A stretch of DNA of 47,878 nucleotides from Saccoglossus kowalevskii (taxonomy: Eukaryota; Hemichordata; Enteropneusta; Harrimaniidae): positions 1 to 47,878 of the forward strand of contig NW_003140214.1 of NCBI RefSeq assembly GCF_000003605.2. The letters are read 5' to 3'. The position numbers and the translations under genes were made by a program. The notes under the pieces were generated by a model, which ran no database searches, was not told the DNA's origin, and was given only the letters and a program-made list of their open reading frames with translations. Shown piece after piece: positions 1 to 11,579 of the stretch. Position 1 is the stretch's first letter, and every line of letters starts with the position of its first letter.

Positions 1-889
1 TCATCAGTGTTAAGTGTTCCGGTGAGTGAGCAACTCGACATTGCTTTATGTGTTAAGTGTTCTGGTGAATTGAGCAACTCGACATAGCTTGATGTGTTAA
101 GCGTTCTGGTGAAGTTAGCAACTCGACATTGCTTTATGTGTTAAGTGTTCTGGTGAAGTAAGCAACTCGACATTGCTTGATGTGTTAAGTGTTCTGGTGA
201 AGTGAGCAACTCGACAATGCTTGATGTGTTAAGTGTTCTGGTGAAGTGGGCAACTCGACATTGCTTGATGTGTTAAGTGTTCTGGTGAAGTGAGCAACTC
301 GACAATGCGTGATGTGTTAAGTGTTCTGGTGAAGTGGGCAACTCGACATTGCTTGATGTGTTAAGTGTTCTGGTGAAGTGAGCAATTCGACATTGCTTGA
401 TGTGTTAAGTGTTCTGGTGAAGTGAGCAACTCGACATTGCTTGATGTGTTAAGTGTTCTGGTGAAGTGAGCAACTCGACATTGCTTGATGTGTTATCTAG
501 TGAAATGAGCAACTCGACATTGCTTGATGTGTTAAGTATTCTGGTGAAGTGAGCAACTCGACATTGCTTGATGTGTTAAGTGTTCTGGTGAAGTGAGCAA
601 CTCGACATTGCTTGAAGTGTTAAGTGTTCTGGTGAAGTGAGCAACTCGACATTGCTTGATGTGTTAAGTGTTCTGGTGAAGTGAGCAACTCGACATTGCT
701 TTATGTGTTAAGTGTTCTGGTGAAGTGAGCAACTCGACATTGCTTGATGTGTTAAGTGTTCTGGTGAAGTGAGCAACTCGACATGCTTGATGTGTTAAGT
801 GTCTGGTGAAGTGAGCAACTCGACATTGCTTGATGTGTTAAGTGTCTGGTGAAGTGAGCAACTCGACATTGCTTGATGTGTTAAGTGTT

Positions 890-1540
890 CTGGTGAAGTG
901 AGCAACTCGACATTGCTTGATGTGTTAAGCGTTCTGGTGAAGTTAGCAACTCGACATTGCTTTATGTGTTAAGTGTTCTGGTGAAGTAAGCAACTCGACA
1001 TTGCTTGATGTGTTAAGTGTTCTGGTGAAGTGAGCAACTCGACAATGCTTGATGTGTTAAGTGTTCTGGTGAAGTGAGCAACTCGACATTGCTTGGTGTG
1101 TTAAGTGTTCTGGTGAAGTTAACAACTCGACATTGCTTTATGTATTAAGTGTTCTGGTGAAGTGAGCAACTCGACACTGCTTGATGTGTTAAGTGTTCTG
1201 GTGAAGTGAGCAACTCGACATTGCTTGATGTGTTATCTAGTGAAATGAGCAACTCGACATTGCTTGATGTGTTAAGTATTCTGGTGAAGTGAGCAACTCA
1301 ACATTGCTTGATGTGTTAAGTGTTCTGGTGAAGTGAGCAACTCGACATTGCTTGATGTGTTAAGTGTTCTGGTGAAGTGAGCAACTTGACATTGCTTGAT
1401 GTGTTAAGTGTTCTGGTGAAGTGAGCAACTCGACATTGCTTGATGTGTTAAGTATTCTGGTGAAGTGAGCAACTCGACATTGCTTGATGTGTTAAGTGTT
1501 CTGGTGAAGTGAGCAACTCGGCATTGCTTGATGTGTTAAG
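890..1540 (+). repeat. Duplicated block D8, copy 1
   Basis: This matches 16012-16662 at an offset of 15122 bp. Markers are GCGTTC (930), GTAAGC, ACAATG, CTTGGTGTG (1095), GTTAACAAC, CTTTATGTATT, GACACTGC, a short unit, GTATTCTGG, AACTCAACATTG, AACTTGACATTG and AACTCGGCATTG. The match ends at GTTTTCTGG here against GTGTTCTGG there. Further relatives start near 23640, 28065 and 33558. Confidence 0.82.
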
Positions 1541-1557
1541 TTTTCTGGTGAAGTGAG

Positions 1558-2299
1558 CAACTCGACATTGCTTGATGTGTTAAGTGTTCTGGTGAAGTGA
1601 GCAACTCGACAATGCTTGATGTGTTAAGTGTTCTGGTGAAGTGAGCAACTCGACAATGCTTGATGTGTTAAGTGTTCTGGTGAAGTGAGCAACTCGACAT
1701 TGCTTGAAGTGTTAAGTGTTCTGGTGAAGTGAGCAACTCGACATTGCTTGATGTGTTATCTAGTGAAGTGAGCAACTCGACATTGCTTGATGTGTTAAGT
1801 GTTTTGGTGAAGTGAGCAACTCGACATTGCTTGATGTGTTAAGTGTTCTGGTGAAGTGAGCAACTCGACATTGCTTGATGTGTTATCTAGTGAAGTGAGC
1901 AACTCGACATTGCTTTATGTGTTGAGTGTTCTGGTGAAGTGAGCACCTCGACATTGCTCGATGTGTTAAGTTTTCTGGTGAAGTGAGCAACTCAACATTG
2001 CTTTATGTGTTAAGTGTTCTGGTGAAGTGAACAACTCGACATTGCTTGATGTGTTAAGTGTTCTGGTGAAGTGAGCAACTCGACATTGCTTTATGTGTTG
2101 AGTGTTCTGGTGAAGTGAGCAACTCGACATTGCTTGATGTGTTAAGTGTTCTGGTGAAGTGAGCAACACGACAATGCTTGATGTGTTAAGTGTTCTGGTG
2201 AAGTGGGCAACTCGACATTGCTTGATGTGTTAAGTGTTCTGGTGAAGTTAGCAACTCGACATTGCTTGATGTGTTAAGTGTTCTGGTGAAGTGAGCAAC
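1558..2299 (+). repeat. Duplicated block D1, copy 1
   Basis: This stretch of about 742 bp matches 10838-11579 at a constant offset of 9280 bp. It contains the diagnostic run ACAATG, ACAATG, GAAGTG, two short units about 130 bp apart, GTGTTTTGG, GAGCACCTCGACATTGCTCG, GTTTTCTGG with AACTCAACATTG, and GAACAACTCG. The match ends at 1557/10837 (GAG against TTT) and at 2300/11580 (T against A). Most of it (1543-2167) is also present at 26959-27583. Confidence 0.88.
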
Positions 2300-2580
2300 T
2301 CGACATTGCTTGATGTGTTAAGTGTTCTGGTGAAGTGAGCAACTCGACATTGCTTGATGTGTTAAGTGTTCTGGTGAAGTGAGCAACTCGACATTGCTTG
2401 ATGTGTTAAGTATTCTGGTGAAGTGAGCAACTCGACATTGCTTGAAGTGTTAAGTGTTCTGGTGAAGTGAGCAACTCGACATTGCTTGATGTGTTAAGTG
2501 TTCTGGTGAAGTGAGCAACTCGACATTGCTTGATGTGTTAAGTGTTCTGGTGAAGTGAGCAACTCGACATTGCTTGATGT

Positions 2581-2883
2581 GTTATCTAGTGAAGTGAGCA
2601 ACTCGACATTGCTTGATGTGTTAAGTGTTCTGGTGAAGTGAGCAACTCGACATTGATTGATGTATTAAGTGTTCTGGTGAAGTGAGCAACTTGACAATGC
2701 TTGATGTGTTAAGTGTTCTGGTGAAGTGAGCAACTCGACATTGCTTGATGTGTTAAGTGTTCTGGTGAAGTGAGCAACACGACAATGCTTGATGTGTTAA
2801 GTGTTCTGGTGAAGTGAGCAACTTGAAATTGCTTGATGTGTTAAGTGTTCTGGTGAAGTGAGCAACTCGACATTGCTTGATGT
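2581..2883 (+). repeat. Higher-order cassette A (exemplar, 303 bp)
   Basis: This is a fixed order of seven monomers: a short 39-bp unit with GAAGTGAG; a standard unit ending ACATTGATTGATGTATT; a unit with AACTTGACAATG; a standard unit; a unit with AACACGACAATG; a unit with AACTTGAAATTG; and a standard unit, closed by a short unit with GAAATGAG. The length is 39 + 6x44 = 303 bp. Other 303-bp spacings between bounding short units start at 7547, 12423, 19946, 21168, 40386 and 42521. A 259-bp version lacking the AACTTGACAATG monomer starts at 15528, 22952, 26040 and 32347. Partial forms lie near 19423, 32920 and 38865. The recurring order shows a higher-order repeat, not random variants. Confidence 0.85.
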
Positions 2884-3225
2884 GTTATCTAGTGAAATGA
2901 GCAACTCGACATTGCTTGATGTGTTAAGTGTTCTGGTGAAGTGAGCAACTCGACATTGCTTGATGTGTTAAGTGTTCTGGTGAAGTGAGCAACTCGGCAT
3001 TGCTTGATGTGTTAAGTGTTCTGGTGAAGTGAGCAACTCGACATTGCTTGATGTGTAATCTAGTGAAATGAGCAACTCGACATTGCTTGATGTGTTAAGT
3101 GTTCTGGTGAAGTGAGCAACTCGACATTGCTTGATGTGTTAAGTGTTCTGGTGAAGTGAGCAACTCGACATTGCTTTATGTGTTAAGTGTTCTGGTGAAG
3201 TGAGCAACTCGACATTGCTTGATGT

Positions 3226-3489
3226 GTTAAGCGTTCTGGTGAAGTTAGCAACTCGACATTGCTTTATGTGTTAAGTGTTCTGGTGAAGTTAGCAACTCGA
3301 CATTGCTTGATGTGTTAAGTGTTCTGGTGAAGTAAGCAACTCGACATTGCTTGATGTGTTAAGTGTTCTGGTGAAGTGAGCAACTCGACAATGCTTGATG
3401 TGTTAAGTGTTCTGGTGAAGTGGGCAACTCGACATTGCTTGATGTGTTAAGTGTTCTGGTGAAGTTTTCAACTCGACATTGCTTGATGT
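3226..3489 (+). repeat. Higher-order cassette B (exemplar, 264 bp)
   Basis: This is a fixed order of six monomers marked by GCGTTCTGG with GTTAGCAAC and CTTTATG; then GTTAGCAAC; GTAAGCAAC; GTGAGCAAC with ACAATG; GTGGGCAAC; and a last unit with GTTTTCAAC (elsewhere GTTTGCAAC or GTTAGCAAC). Six-unit copies start near GCG at 8026, 12032, 20424, 21817, 22253, 24301, 25341, 38377, 43000 and 43875. A shorter version lacks the second monomer and starts near 101, 930, 3885, 12990, 13386, 16051, 17012, 23475, 26519, 33393, 36630, 45796, 46192, 46979 and 47375. B often follows cassette A, separated by a short unit and two or three standard units. Confidence 0.82.
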
Positions 3490-5124
3490 GTTAAGTGTTC
3501 TGGTGAAGTGAGCAACTCGACAATGCTTGATGTGTTAAGTGTTCTGGTGAAGTGAGCAACTCGACATTGCTTGATGTTGTTAAGTGTTCTGGTGAAGTGA
3601 GCAACTTCGACATTGCTTGATGTGTTATTTAGTGAAATGAGCAACTCGACATGCTTGATGTGTTAAGTGTCTGGTGAAGTGAGCAACTCGACATTGCTTG
3701 ATGTGTTAAGTTTCTGGTGAAGTGAGCAACTCGACAATGCTTGATGTGTTAAGTGTTCTTGTGAAGTGAGCAACTCGACATTGCTTGATGTGTTAAGTGT
3801 TCTGGTGAAGTTAGCAACTCGACATTGCTTTATGTGTTAAGTGTTCTGGTGAATTGAGCAACTCGACATTGCTTGATGTGTTAAGCGTTCTGGTGAAGTT
3901 AGCAACTCGACATTGCTTTATGTGTTAAGTGTTCTGGTGAAGTAAGCAACTCGACATTGCTTGATGTGTTAAGTGTTCTGGTGAAGTGAGCAACTCGACA
4001 ATGCTTGATGTGTTAAGTGTTCTGCTGAAGTGGGCAACTCGACATTGCTTGATGTGTTAAGTGTTCTGGTGAAGTTAGCAACTCGACATTGCTTGATGTG
4101 TTAAGTGTTCTGGTGAAGTGAGCAACTCGACATTGCTTGATGTGTTAAGTGTTCTGGTGAAGTGAGCAACTCGACATTGCTTGATGTGTTATCTAGTGGA
4201 ATGAGCAACTCGACATTGCTTGATGTGTTAAGTATTCTGGTGAAGTGAGCAACTCAACATTGCTTTATGTGTTAAGTGTTTTGGTGAAGTGAGCAACTCG
4301 ACATTGCTTGATGTGTTAAGTGTTCTGGTGAAGTGAGCAACTCGACATTGCTTGATGTGTTAAGTATTCTGGTGAAGTGAGCAACTCGACATTGCTTGAT
4401 GTGTTAAGTGTTCCGGTGAAGTGAGCAACTCGACATTGCTTGATGTGTTAAGTGTTCTGGTGAAGTGAGCAACTCGACATTGCTTGATGTGTTAAGTGTT
4501 CTGGTGAAGTGAGCAACTCGACCTTGCTTGATGTGTTAAGTGTTCTGGTGAAGTGAGCTACTCGACAATGCTTGATGTGTTAAGTGTTCTGGTGAAGTGA
4601 GCAACTCGACATTGCTTGATGTGTTAAGTGTTCTGGTGAAGTTAGCAACTCGACATTGCTTTATGTGTTAAGTGTTCTGGTGAAGTGAGCAACTCGACAT
4701 TGCTTGATGTGTTAAGTGTTGTGGTGAAGTAAGCAACTCGACAATGCTTGATGTGTTAAGTGTTCTGGTGAAGTGAGCAACTCGACATTGCTTGATGTGT
4801 TATCTAGTGAAATGAGCAACTCGACATTGCTTGATGTGTTAAGTGTTCTGGTGAAGTGAGCAACTCGACATTGCTTGATGTGTTAAGTGTTCTGGTGAAG
4901 TGAGCAACTCGACAATGCTTGATGTGTTAAGTGTTCTGGTGAAGTGAGCAACTCGACATTGCTTGATGTGTTAAGTGTTCTGGTGAAGTTAGCAACTCGA
5001 CATTGCTTTATGTGTTAAGTGTTCTGGTGAAGTGAGCAACTCGACAATGCTTGATGTGTTAAGCGTTCTGGTGAAGTTAGCAACTCGACATTGCTTTATG
5101 TGTTAAGTGTTCTGGTGAAGTAAG

Positions 5125-5744
5125 CAACTCGACATTGCTTGATGTGTTAAGTGTTCTGGTGAAGTGAGCAACTCGACATTGCTTGAAGTGTTAAGTGTTC
5201 TGGTGAAGTGAGCAACTCGACATTGCTTGATGTGTTAAGTGTTCTGGTGAAGTGAGCAACTCGACATTGCTTTATGTGTTAAGTGTTCTGGTGAAGTGAG
5301 CAACTCGACATTGCTTGATGTGTTAAGTGTTCTGGTGAAGTGAGCAACTCGACAATGCTTGATGTGTTAAGTGTTCTGGTGAAGTGAGCAACTCGACATT
5401 GCTTGATGTGTTAAGTGTTCTGGTGAAGTGAGCAACTCGACATTGCTTGATGTGTTATCTAGTGAAATGAGCAACTCGACATTGCTTGATGTGTTAAGTG
5501 TTCTGGTGAAGTGAGCAACTCGACATTGCTTGATGTGTTAAGTGTTCTGGTGAAGTGAGCAACTCGACAATGCTTGATGTGTTAAGTGTTCTTGTGAAGT
5601 GAGCAACTCGACATTGCTTGATGTGTTAAGTGTTCTGGTGAAGTTAGCAACTCGACATTGCTTTATGTGTTAAGTGTTCTGGTGAATTGAGCAACTCGAC
5701 ATTGCTTGATGTGTTAAGCGTTCTGGTGAAGTTAGCAACTCGAC
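5125..5744 (+). repeat. Duplicated block D9, copy 1
   Basis: This matches 36995-37614 (offset 31870), and the same marker series recurs at about 45203-45818. Markers are CTTGAAGTG, CTTTATG, ACAATG, a short unit (5453), ACAATG with GTTCTTGTG, GTTAGC, CTTTATG with GAATTGAG, and GCGTTC (5718). About 40 bp past the end, a shared 1-bp insertion, CTCGAACATTG, appears here (5783) and at 37741, two monomers further from the block in the second location. Confidence 0.83.
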
Positions 5745-8700
5745 AATGCTTGATGTGTTAAGTGTTCTGGTGAAGTGGGCAACTCGAACATTGCTTGATG
5801 TGTTAAGTGTTCTGGTGAAGTTAGCAACTCGACATTGCTTGATGTGTTAAGTGTTCTGGTGAAGTGAGCAACTCGACATTGCTTGATGTGTTATCTAGTG
5901 AAATGAGCAACTCGACATTGCTTGATGTGTTAAGTATTCTGGTGAAGTGAGCAACTCAACATTGCTTTATGTGTTAAGTGTTCTGGTGAAGTGAGCAACT
6001 CGACATTGCTTGATGTGTTAAGTGTTCTGGTGAAGTGAGCAACTCGACATTGCTTGATGTGTTAAGTGTTCTGGTGAAGTGAGCAACTCGACATTTCTTG
6101 ATGTGTTAAGTATTCTGGTGAAGTGAGCAACTCGACATTGCTTGATGTGTTAAGTGTTCTGGTGAAGTGAGCAACTCGACATTGCTTGATGTGTTAAGTG
6201 TTCTGGTGAAGTGAGCAACTCGACATTGCTTGATGTGTTAAGTGTTCTGGTGAAGTGAGCAACTCGACCTTGCTTGATGTGTTAAGTGTTCTGGTGAAGT
6301 GAGCAACTCGACAATGCTTGAAGTGTTAAGTGTTCTGGTGAAGTGAGCAACTCGACATTGCTTGATGTGTTAAGTGTTCTGGTGAAGTTAGCAACTCGAC
6401 ATTGCTTTATGTGTTAAGTGTTCTGGTGAAGTGAGCAACTCGACATTGCTTGATGTGTTAAGTGTTCTGGTGAAGTGAGCAACTCGACAATGCTTGATGT
6501 GTTAAGTGTTCTGGTGAAGTGAGCAACTCGACATTGCTTGATGTGTTAAGTGTTCTGGTGAAGTGAGCAACTCGACATTGCTTGATGTGTTATCTAGTGA
6601 AATGAGCAACTCGACATTGCTTGATGTGTTAAGTGTTCTGGTGAAGTGAGCAACTCGACATTGCTTGATGTGTTAAGTGTTCTGGTGAAGTGAGCAACTC
6701 GACATTGCTTGATGTGTTATCTAGTGAAATGAGCAACTCGACATTGCTTGATGTGTTAAGTATTCTGGTGAAGTGAGCAACTCGACATTGCTTGATGTGT
6801 TAAGTGTTCTGGTGAAGTGAGCAACTCGACATTGCTTGAAGTGTTAAGTGTTCTGGTGAAGTGAGCAACTCGACATTGCTTGATGTGTTAAGTGTTCTGG
6901 TGAAGTGAGCAACTCGACATTGCTTGATGTATTAAGTGTTCTGGTGAAGTGAGCAACTCGACATTGCTTGATGTGTTAAGTATTCTGGTGAAGTGAGCAA
7001 CTCGACATTGCTTGAAGTGTTAAGTGTTCTGGTGAAGTGAGCAACTCGACATTGCTTGATGTATTAAGTGTTCTGGTGAAGTGAGCAACTCGGCATTGCT
7101 TGATGTGTTAAGTGTTCTGGTGAAGTGAGCAACTCGACATTGCTTGATGTGTTAAGTGTTCTGGTGAAGTGAGCAACTCGACAATGCTTGATGTGTTAAG
7201 TGTTCTGGTGAAGTGAGCAACTCGACATTGCTTGATGTGTTAAGTGTTCTGGTGAAGTAAGCAACTCGACATTGCTTGATGTGTTAAGTGTTCTGGTGAA
7301 GTGAGCAACTCGACAATGCTTGATGTGTTAAGTGTTCTGGTGAAGTGGGCAACTCGACATTGCTTGATGTGTTAAGTGTTCTGGTGAAGTTTTCAACTCG
7401 ACATTGCTTGATGTGTTAAGTGTTCTGGTGAAGTGAGCAACTCGACAATGCTTGATGTGTTAAGTGTTCTGGTGAAGTGAGCAACTCGACATTGCTTGAT
7501 GTGTTAAGTGTTCTGGTGAAGTGAGCAACTCGACATTGCTTGATGTGTTATCTAGTGAAGTGAGCAACTCGACATTGCTTGATGTGTTAAGTGTTCTGGT
7601 GAAGTGAGCAACTCGACATTGATTGATGTATTAAGTGTTCTGGTGAAGTGAGCAACTTGACAATGCTTGATGTGTTAAGTGTTCTGGTGAAGTGAGCAAC
7701 TCGACATTGCTTGATGTGTTAAGTGTTCTGGTGAAGTGAGCAACACGACAATGCTTGATGTGTTAAGTGTTCTGGTGAAGTGAGCAACTTGAAATTGCTT
7801 GATGTGTTAAGTGTTCTGGTGAAGTGAGCAACTCGACATTGCTTGATGTGTTATCTAGTGAAATTAGCAACTCGACATTGCTTGATGTGTTAAGTGTTCT
7901 GGTGAAGTGAGCAACTCGACATTGCTTGATGTGTTAAGTGTTCTGGTGAAGTGAGCAACTCGACATTGCTTTATGTGTTAAGTGTTCTGGTGAAGTGAGC
8001 AACTCGACATTGCTTGATGTGTTAAGCGTTCTGGTGAAGTTAGCAACTCGACATTGCTTTATGTGTTAAGTGTTCTGGTGAAGTTAGCAACTCGACATTG
8101 CTTGATGTGTTAAGTGTTCTGGTGAAGTAAGCAACTCGACATTGCTTGATGTGTTAAGTGTTCTGGTGAAGTGAGCAACTCGACAATGCTTGATGTGTTA
8201 AGTGTTCTGGTGAAGTGGGCAACTCGACATTGCTTGATGTGTTAAGTGTTCTGGTGAAGTTTGCAACTCGACATTGCTTGATGTGTTAAGTGTTCTGGTG
8301 AAGTGAGCAACTCGACATTGCTTGATGTGTTAAGTGTTCTGGTGAAGTGAGCAACTCGACATTGCTTGATGTGTTAAGTGTTCTGGTGAAGTGAGCAACA
8401 CGACAATGCTTGATGTGTTAAGTGTTCTGGTGAAGTGGGCAACTCGACATTGCTTGATGTGTTAAGTGTTCTGGTGAAGTTAGCAACTCGACATTGCTTG
8501 ATGTGTTAAGTGTTCTGGTGAAGTGAGCAACTCGACATTGCTTGATGTGTTAAGTGTTCTGGTGAAGTGAGCAACTCGACATTGCTTGATGTGTTAAGTG
8601 TTCTGGTGAAGTGAGCAACTCGACATTGCTTGATGTGTTAAGTATTCTGGTGAAGTGAGCAACTCGACATTGCTTGAAGTGTTAAGTGTTCTGGTGAAGT

Positions 8701-8859
8701 GAGCAACTCGACATTGCTTGATGTGTTAAGTGTTCTGGTGAAGTGAGCAACTCGACATTGCTTGATGTACTAAGTGTTCTGGTGAAGTGAGCAACTCGGC
8801 ATTGCTTGATGTGTTAAGTTTTCTGGTGAAGTGAGCAACTCGACATTGCTTGATGTGTT

Positions 8860-9195
8860 AAGTGTTCTGGTGAACTGAGCAACTCGACAATGCTTGATGT
8901 GTTAACTGTTCTGGTGAACTGAGCAACTCTACATTGCTTGATGTGTTAAGTGTTCTGGTGAACTGATCAACTCTACATTGCGTGATGTGTTATCTAGTGA
9001 AGTGAGCAACTCTACATTGCTTGATGTGATAAGTGTTCTGGTGAAGTGAGCAACTCAACTTTGATTGATGTGTGTATCTGTTCTGGTGAAGTGATCACTT
9101 TGACATTGCTTGATGTGTTAAGTGATGTGGTGAACTGAACAACTCGACTTTGCTTGATGTGTTAACTGTTCTAGGTGAAGTGAGCAACTCGACAT
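8860..9195 (+). repeat. Diverged monomer island 1
   Basis: About eight consecutive monomers carry many substitutions: GAACTGAGC and GAACTGATC for GAAGTGAGC, TTAACTGTTC, AACTCTACATTG, GTGATAAG, AACTCAACTTTGATTG, GTGTGTATCTG, GTGATCACTTTGAC, TTAAGTGATGTGG, ACTTTGC and TTCTAGGTG. Period and orientation are kept. The array returns to normal at about 9200. No coding or RNA feature is seen. Confidence 0.85.
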
Positions 9196-9600
9196 GGCTT
9201 GATGTGTTAAGTGTTCTGGTGAAGTGAGCAACTCGACATTGCTTGATGTGTTAAGTGTTCTGGTGAAGTGAGCAACTCGACATTGCTTGATGTGTTAAGT
9301 GTTCTGGTGAAGTGAGCAACTCGACATTGCTTGAAGTGTTAAGTGTTCTGGTGAAGTGAGCAACTCGACATTGCTTGATGTGTTAAGTGTTCTGGTGAAG
9401 TGAGCAACTCGACATTGCTTTATGTGTTAAGTGTTCTGGTGAAGTGAGCAACTCGACATTGCTTGATGTGTTAAGTGTTCTGGTGAAGTGAGCAACTCGA
9501 CAATGCTTGATGTGTTAAGTGTTCTGGTGAAGTGAGCAACTCGACATTGCTTGATGTGTTAAGTGTTCTGGTGAAGTGAGCAACTCGACATTGCTTGATG

Positions 9601-10190
9601 TGTTATCTAGTGAAATGAGCAACTCGACATTGCTTGATGTGTTAAGTGTTCTGGTGAAGTGAGCAACTCGACATTGCTTGATGTGTTAAGTGTTCTGGTG
9701 AAGTGAGCAACTCGAAAATGCTTGATGTGTTAAGTGTTCTGGTGAAGTGAGCAACTCGACATTGCTTGATGTGTTAAGTGTTCTGGTGAAGTTAGCAACT
9801 CGACATTGCTTTATGTGTTAAGTGTTCTGGTGAAGTGAGCAACTCGACATTGCTTGATGTGTTAAGCGTTCTGGTGAAGTTAACAACTCGACATTGCTTT
9901 ATGTGTTAAGTGTTCTGGTGAAGTAAGCAACTCGACATTGCTTGATGTGTTAAGTGTTCTGGTGAAGTGAGCAACTCGACAATGCGTGATGTGTTAAGTG
10001 TTCTGGTGAAGTTAGCAACTCGACATTGCTTTATGTGTTAAAGTGTTCTGGTGAAGTGAGCAACTCGACATTGCTTGATGTGTTAAGCGTTTCTGGTGAA
10101 GTTAGCAACTCGACATTGCTTTATGTGTTTAAGCGTTCCTGGTGAAGTTAGCACTCGACATTGCTTGATGTGTTAAGTGTTCTGGTGAAG
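9601..10190 (+). repeat. Duplicated block D5, copy 1
   Basis: The block begins at a short unit, then AACTCGAAAATG, GTTAGC, CTTTATG, GCGTTC with GTTAACAAC (9866), GTAAGC, ACAATGCGTGATG, GTTAGC and a second GCGTTC (10087). The same order appears at 30613 (offset 21012) and 44485. This copy carries a run of 1-bp insertions and deletions at 10035-10215 that the other copies lack. Confidence 0.82.
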
Positions 10191-10214
10191 TTAGCAACTC
10201 GACATTGCTGATGT

Positions 10215-10830
10215 GTTAAGTGTTCTGGTGAAGTAAGCAACTCGACATTGCTTGATGTGTTAAGTGTTCTGGTGAAGTGAGCAACTCGACAATGCTTGAT
10301 GTGTTAAGTGTTCTGGTGAAGTGGGCAACTCGACATTGCTTGATGTGTTATCTAGTGAAATGAGCAACTCGACATTGCTTGATGTGTTAAGTATTCTGGT
10401 ATCAACTCGACATTGCTTGATGTGTTAAGTGTTCTGGTGAAGTGAGCAACTCGACAATGCTTGATGTGTTAAGTGTTCTGGTGAAGTGGGCAACTCGACA
10501 TTGCTTGATGTGTTATCTAGTGAAATGAGCAACTCGACATTGCTTGATGTGTTAAGTATTCTGGTGAAGTGAGCAACTCAACATTGCTTGATGTGTTAAG
10601 TGTTCTGGTGAAGTGAGAAACTCGACATTGCTTGATGTGTTAAGTGTTCTGGTGAAGTTAGCAACTCGACATTGCTTGATGTGTTAAGTGTTCTGGTGAA
10701 GTAAGCAACTCGACATTGCTTGATGTGTTAAGTGTTCTGGTGAAGTGAGCAACTCGACAATGCTTGATGTGTTAAGTGTTCTGGTGAAGTGGGCAACTCG
10801 ACATTGCTTGATGTGTTAAGTGTTCTGGTG
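10215..10830 (+). repeat. Duplicated block D11 with 38-bp monomer, copy 1
   Basis: This matches about 24384-25000 at an offset of 14169 bp. The diagnostic feature is a rare 38-bp monomer in which TTCTGGTATCAACTCG (10393-10408) replaces the usual run, a 6-bp loss. It is flanked by short units at 10346 and about 10513. The copy also has GAGAAACTCG near 10617, not seen in the other copy. Confidence 0.83.
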
Positions 10831-10837
10831 AAGTTTT

Positions 10838-11579
10838 CAACTCGACATTGCTTGATGTGTTAAGTGTTCTGGTGAAGTGAGCAACTCGACAATGCTTGAT
10901 GTGTTAAGTGTTCTGGTGAAGTGAGCAACTCGACAATGCTTGATGTGTTAAGTGTTCTGGTGAAGTGAGCAACTCGACATTGCTTGAAGTGTTAAGTGTT
11001 CTGGTGAAGTGAGCAACTCGACATTGCTTGATGTGTTATCTAGTGAAGTGAGCAACTCGACATTGCTTGATGTGTTAAGTGTTTTGGTGAAGTGAGCAAC
11101 TCGACATTGCTTGATGTGTTAAGTGTTCTGGTGAAGTGAGCAACTCGACATTGCTTGATGTGTTATCTAGTGAAGTGAGCAACTCGACATTGCTTTATGT
11201 GTTGAGTGTTCTGGTGAAGTGAGCACCTCGACATTGCTCGATGTGTTAAGTTTTCTGGTGAAGTGAGCAACTCAACATTGCTTTATGTGTTAAGTGTTCT
11301 GGTGAAGTGAACAACTCGACATTGCTTGATGTGTTAAGTGTTCTGGTGAAGTGAGCAACTCGACATTGCTTTATGTGTTGAGTGTTCTGGTGAAGTGAGC
11401 AACTCGACATTGCTTGATGTGTTAAGTGTTCTGGTGAAGTGAGCAACACGACAATGCTTGATGTGTTAAGTGTTCTGGTGAAGTGGGCAACTCGACATTG
11501 CTTGATGTGTTAAGTGTTCTGGTGAAGTTAGCAACTCGACATTGCTTGATGTGTTAAGTGTTCTGGTGAAGTGAGCAAC
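10838..11579 (+). repeat. Duplicated block D1, copy 2
   Basis: This is copy 2 of the block at 1558-2299, offset 9280 bp, with no difference seen in the lines compared. Just past its right end the offset to the left part of the window falls to 8801: sequence from 11573 onwards follows 2772 onwards, with AACACGACAATG and then AACTTGAAATTG. The missing 479 bp equals ten 44-bp monomers plus one 39-bp monomer, so this copy lost a whole number of units. Confidence 0.87.

Noticed and set aside
1966-2169. Minus-strand open frame of 67 codons, repeated identically at 11246-11449
   Set aside because: It lies wholly within satellite monomers, and the frame exists because GTTGAG variants remove the usual TAA. 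The two copies are identical only because block D1 is duplicated. It has no ribosome-binding or promoter signal and no protein family resemblance.
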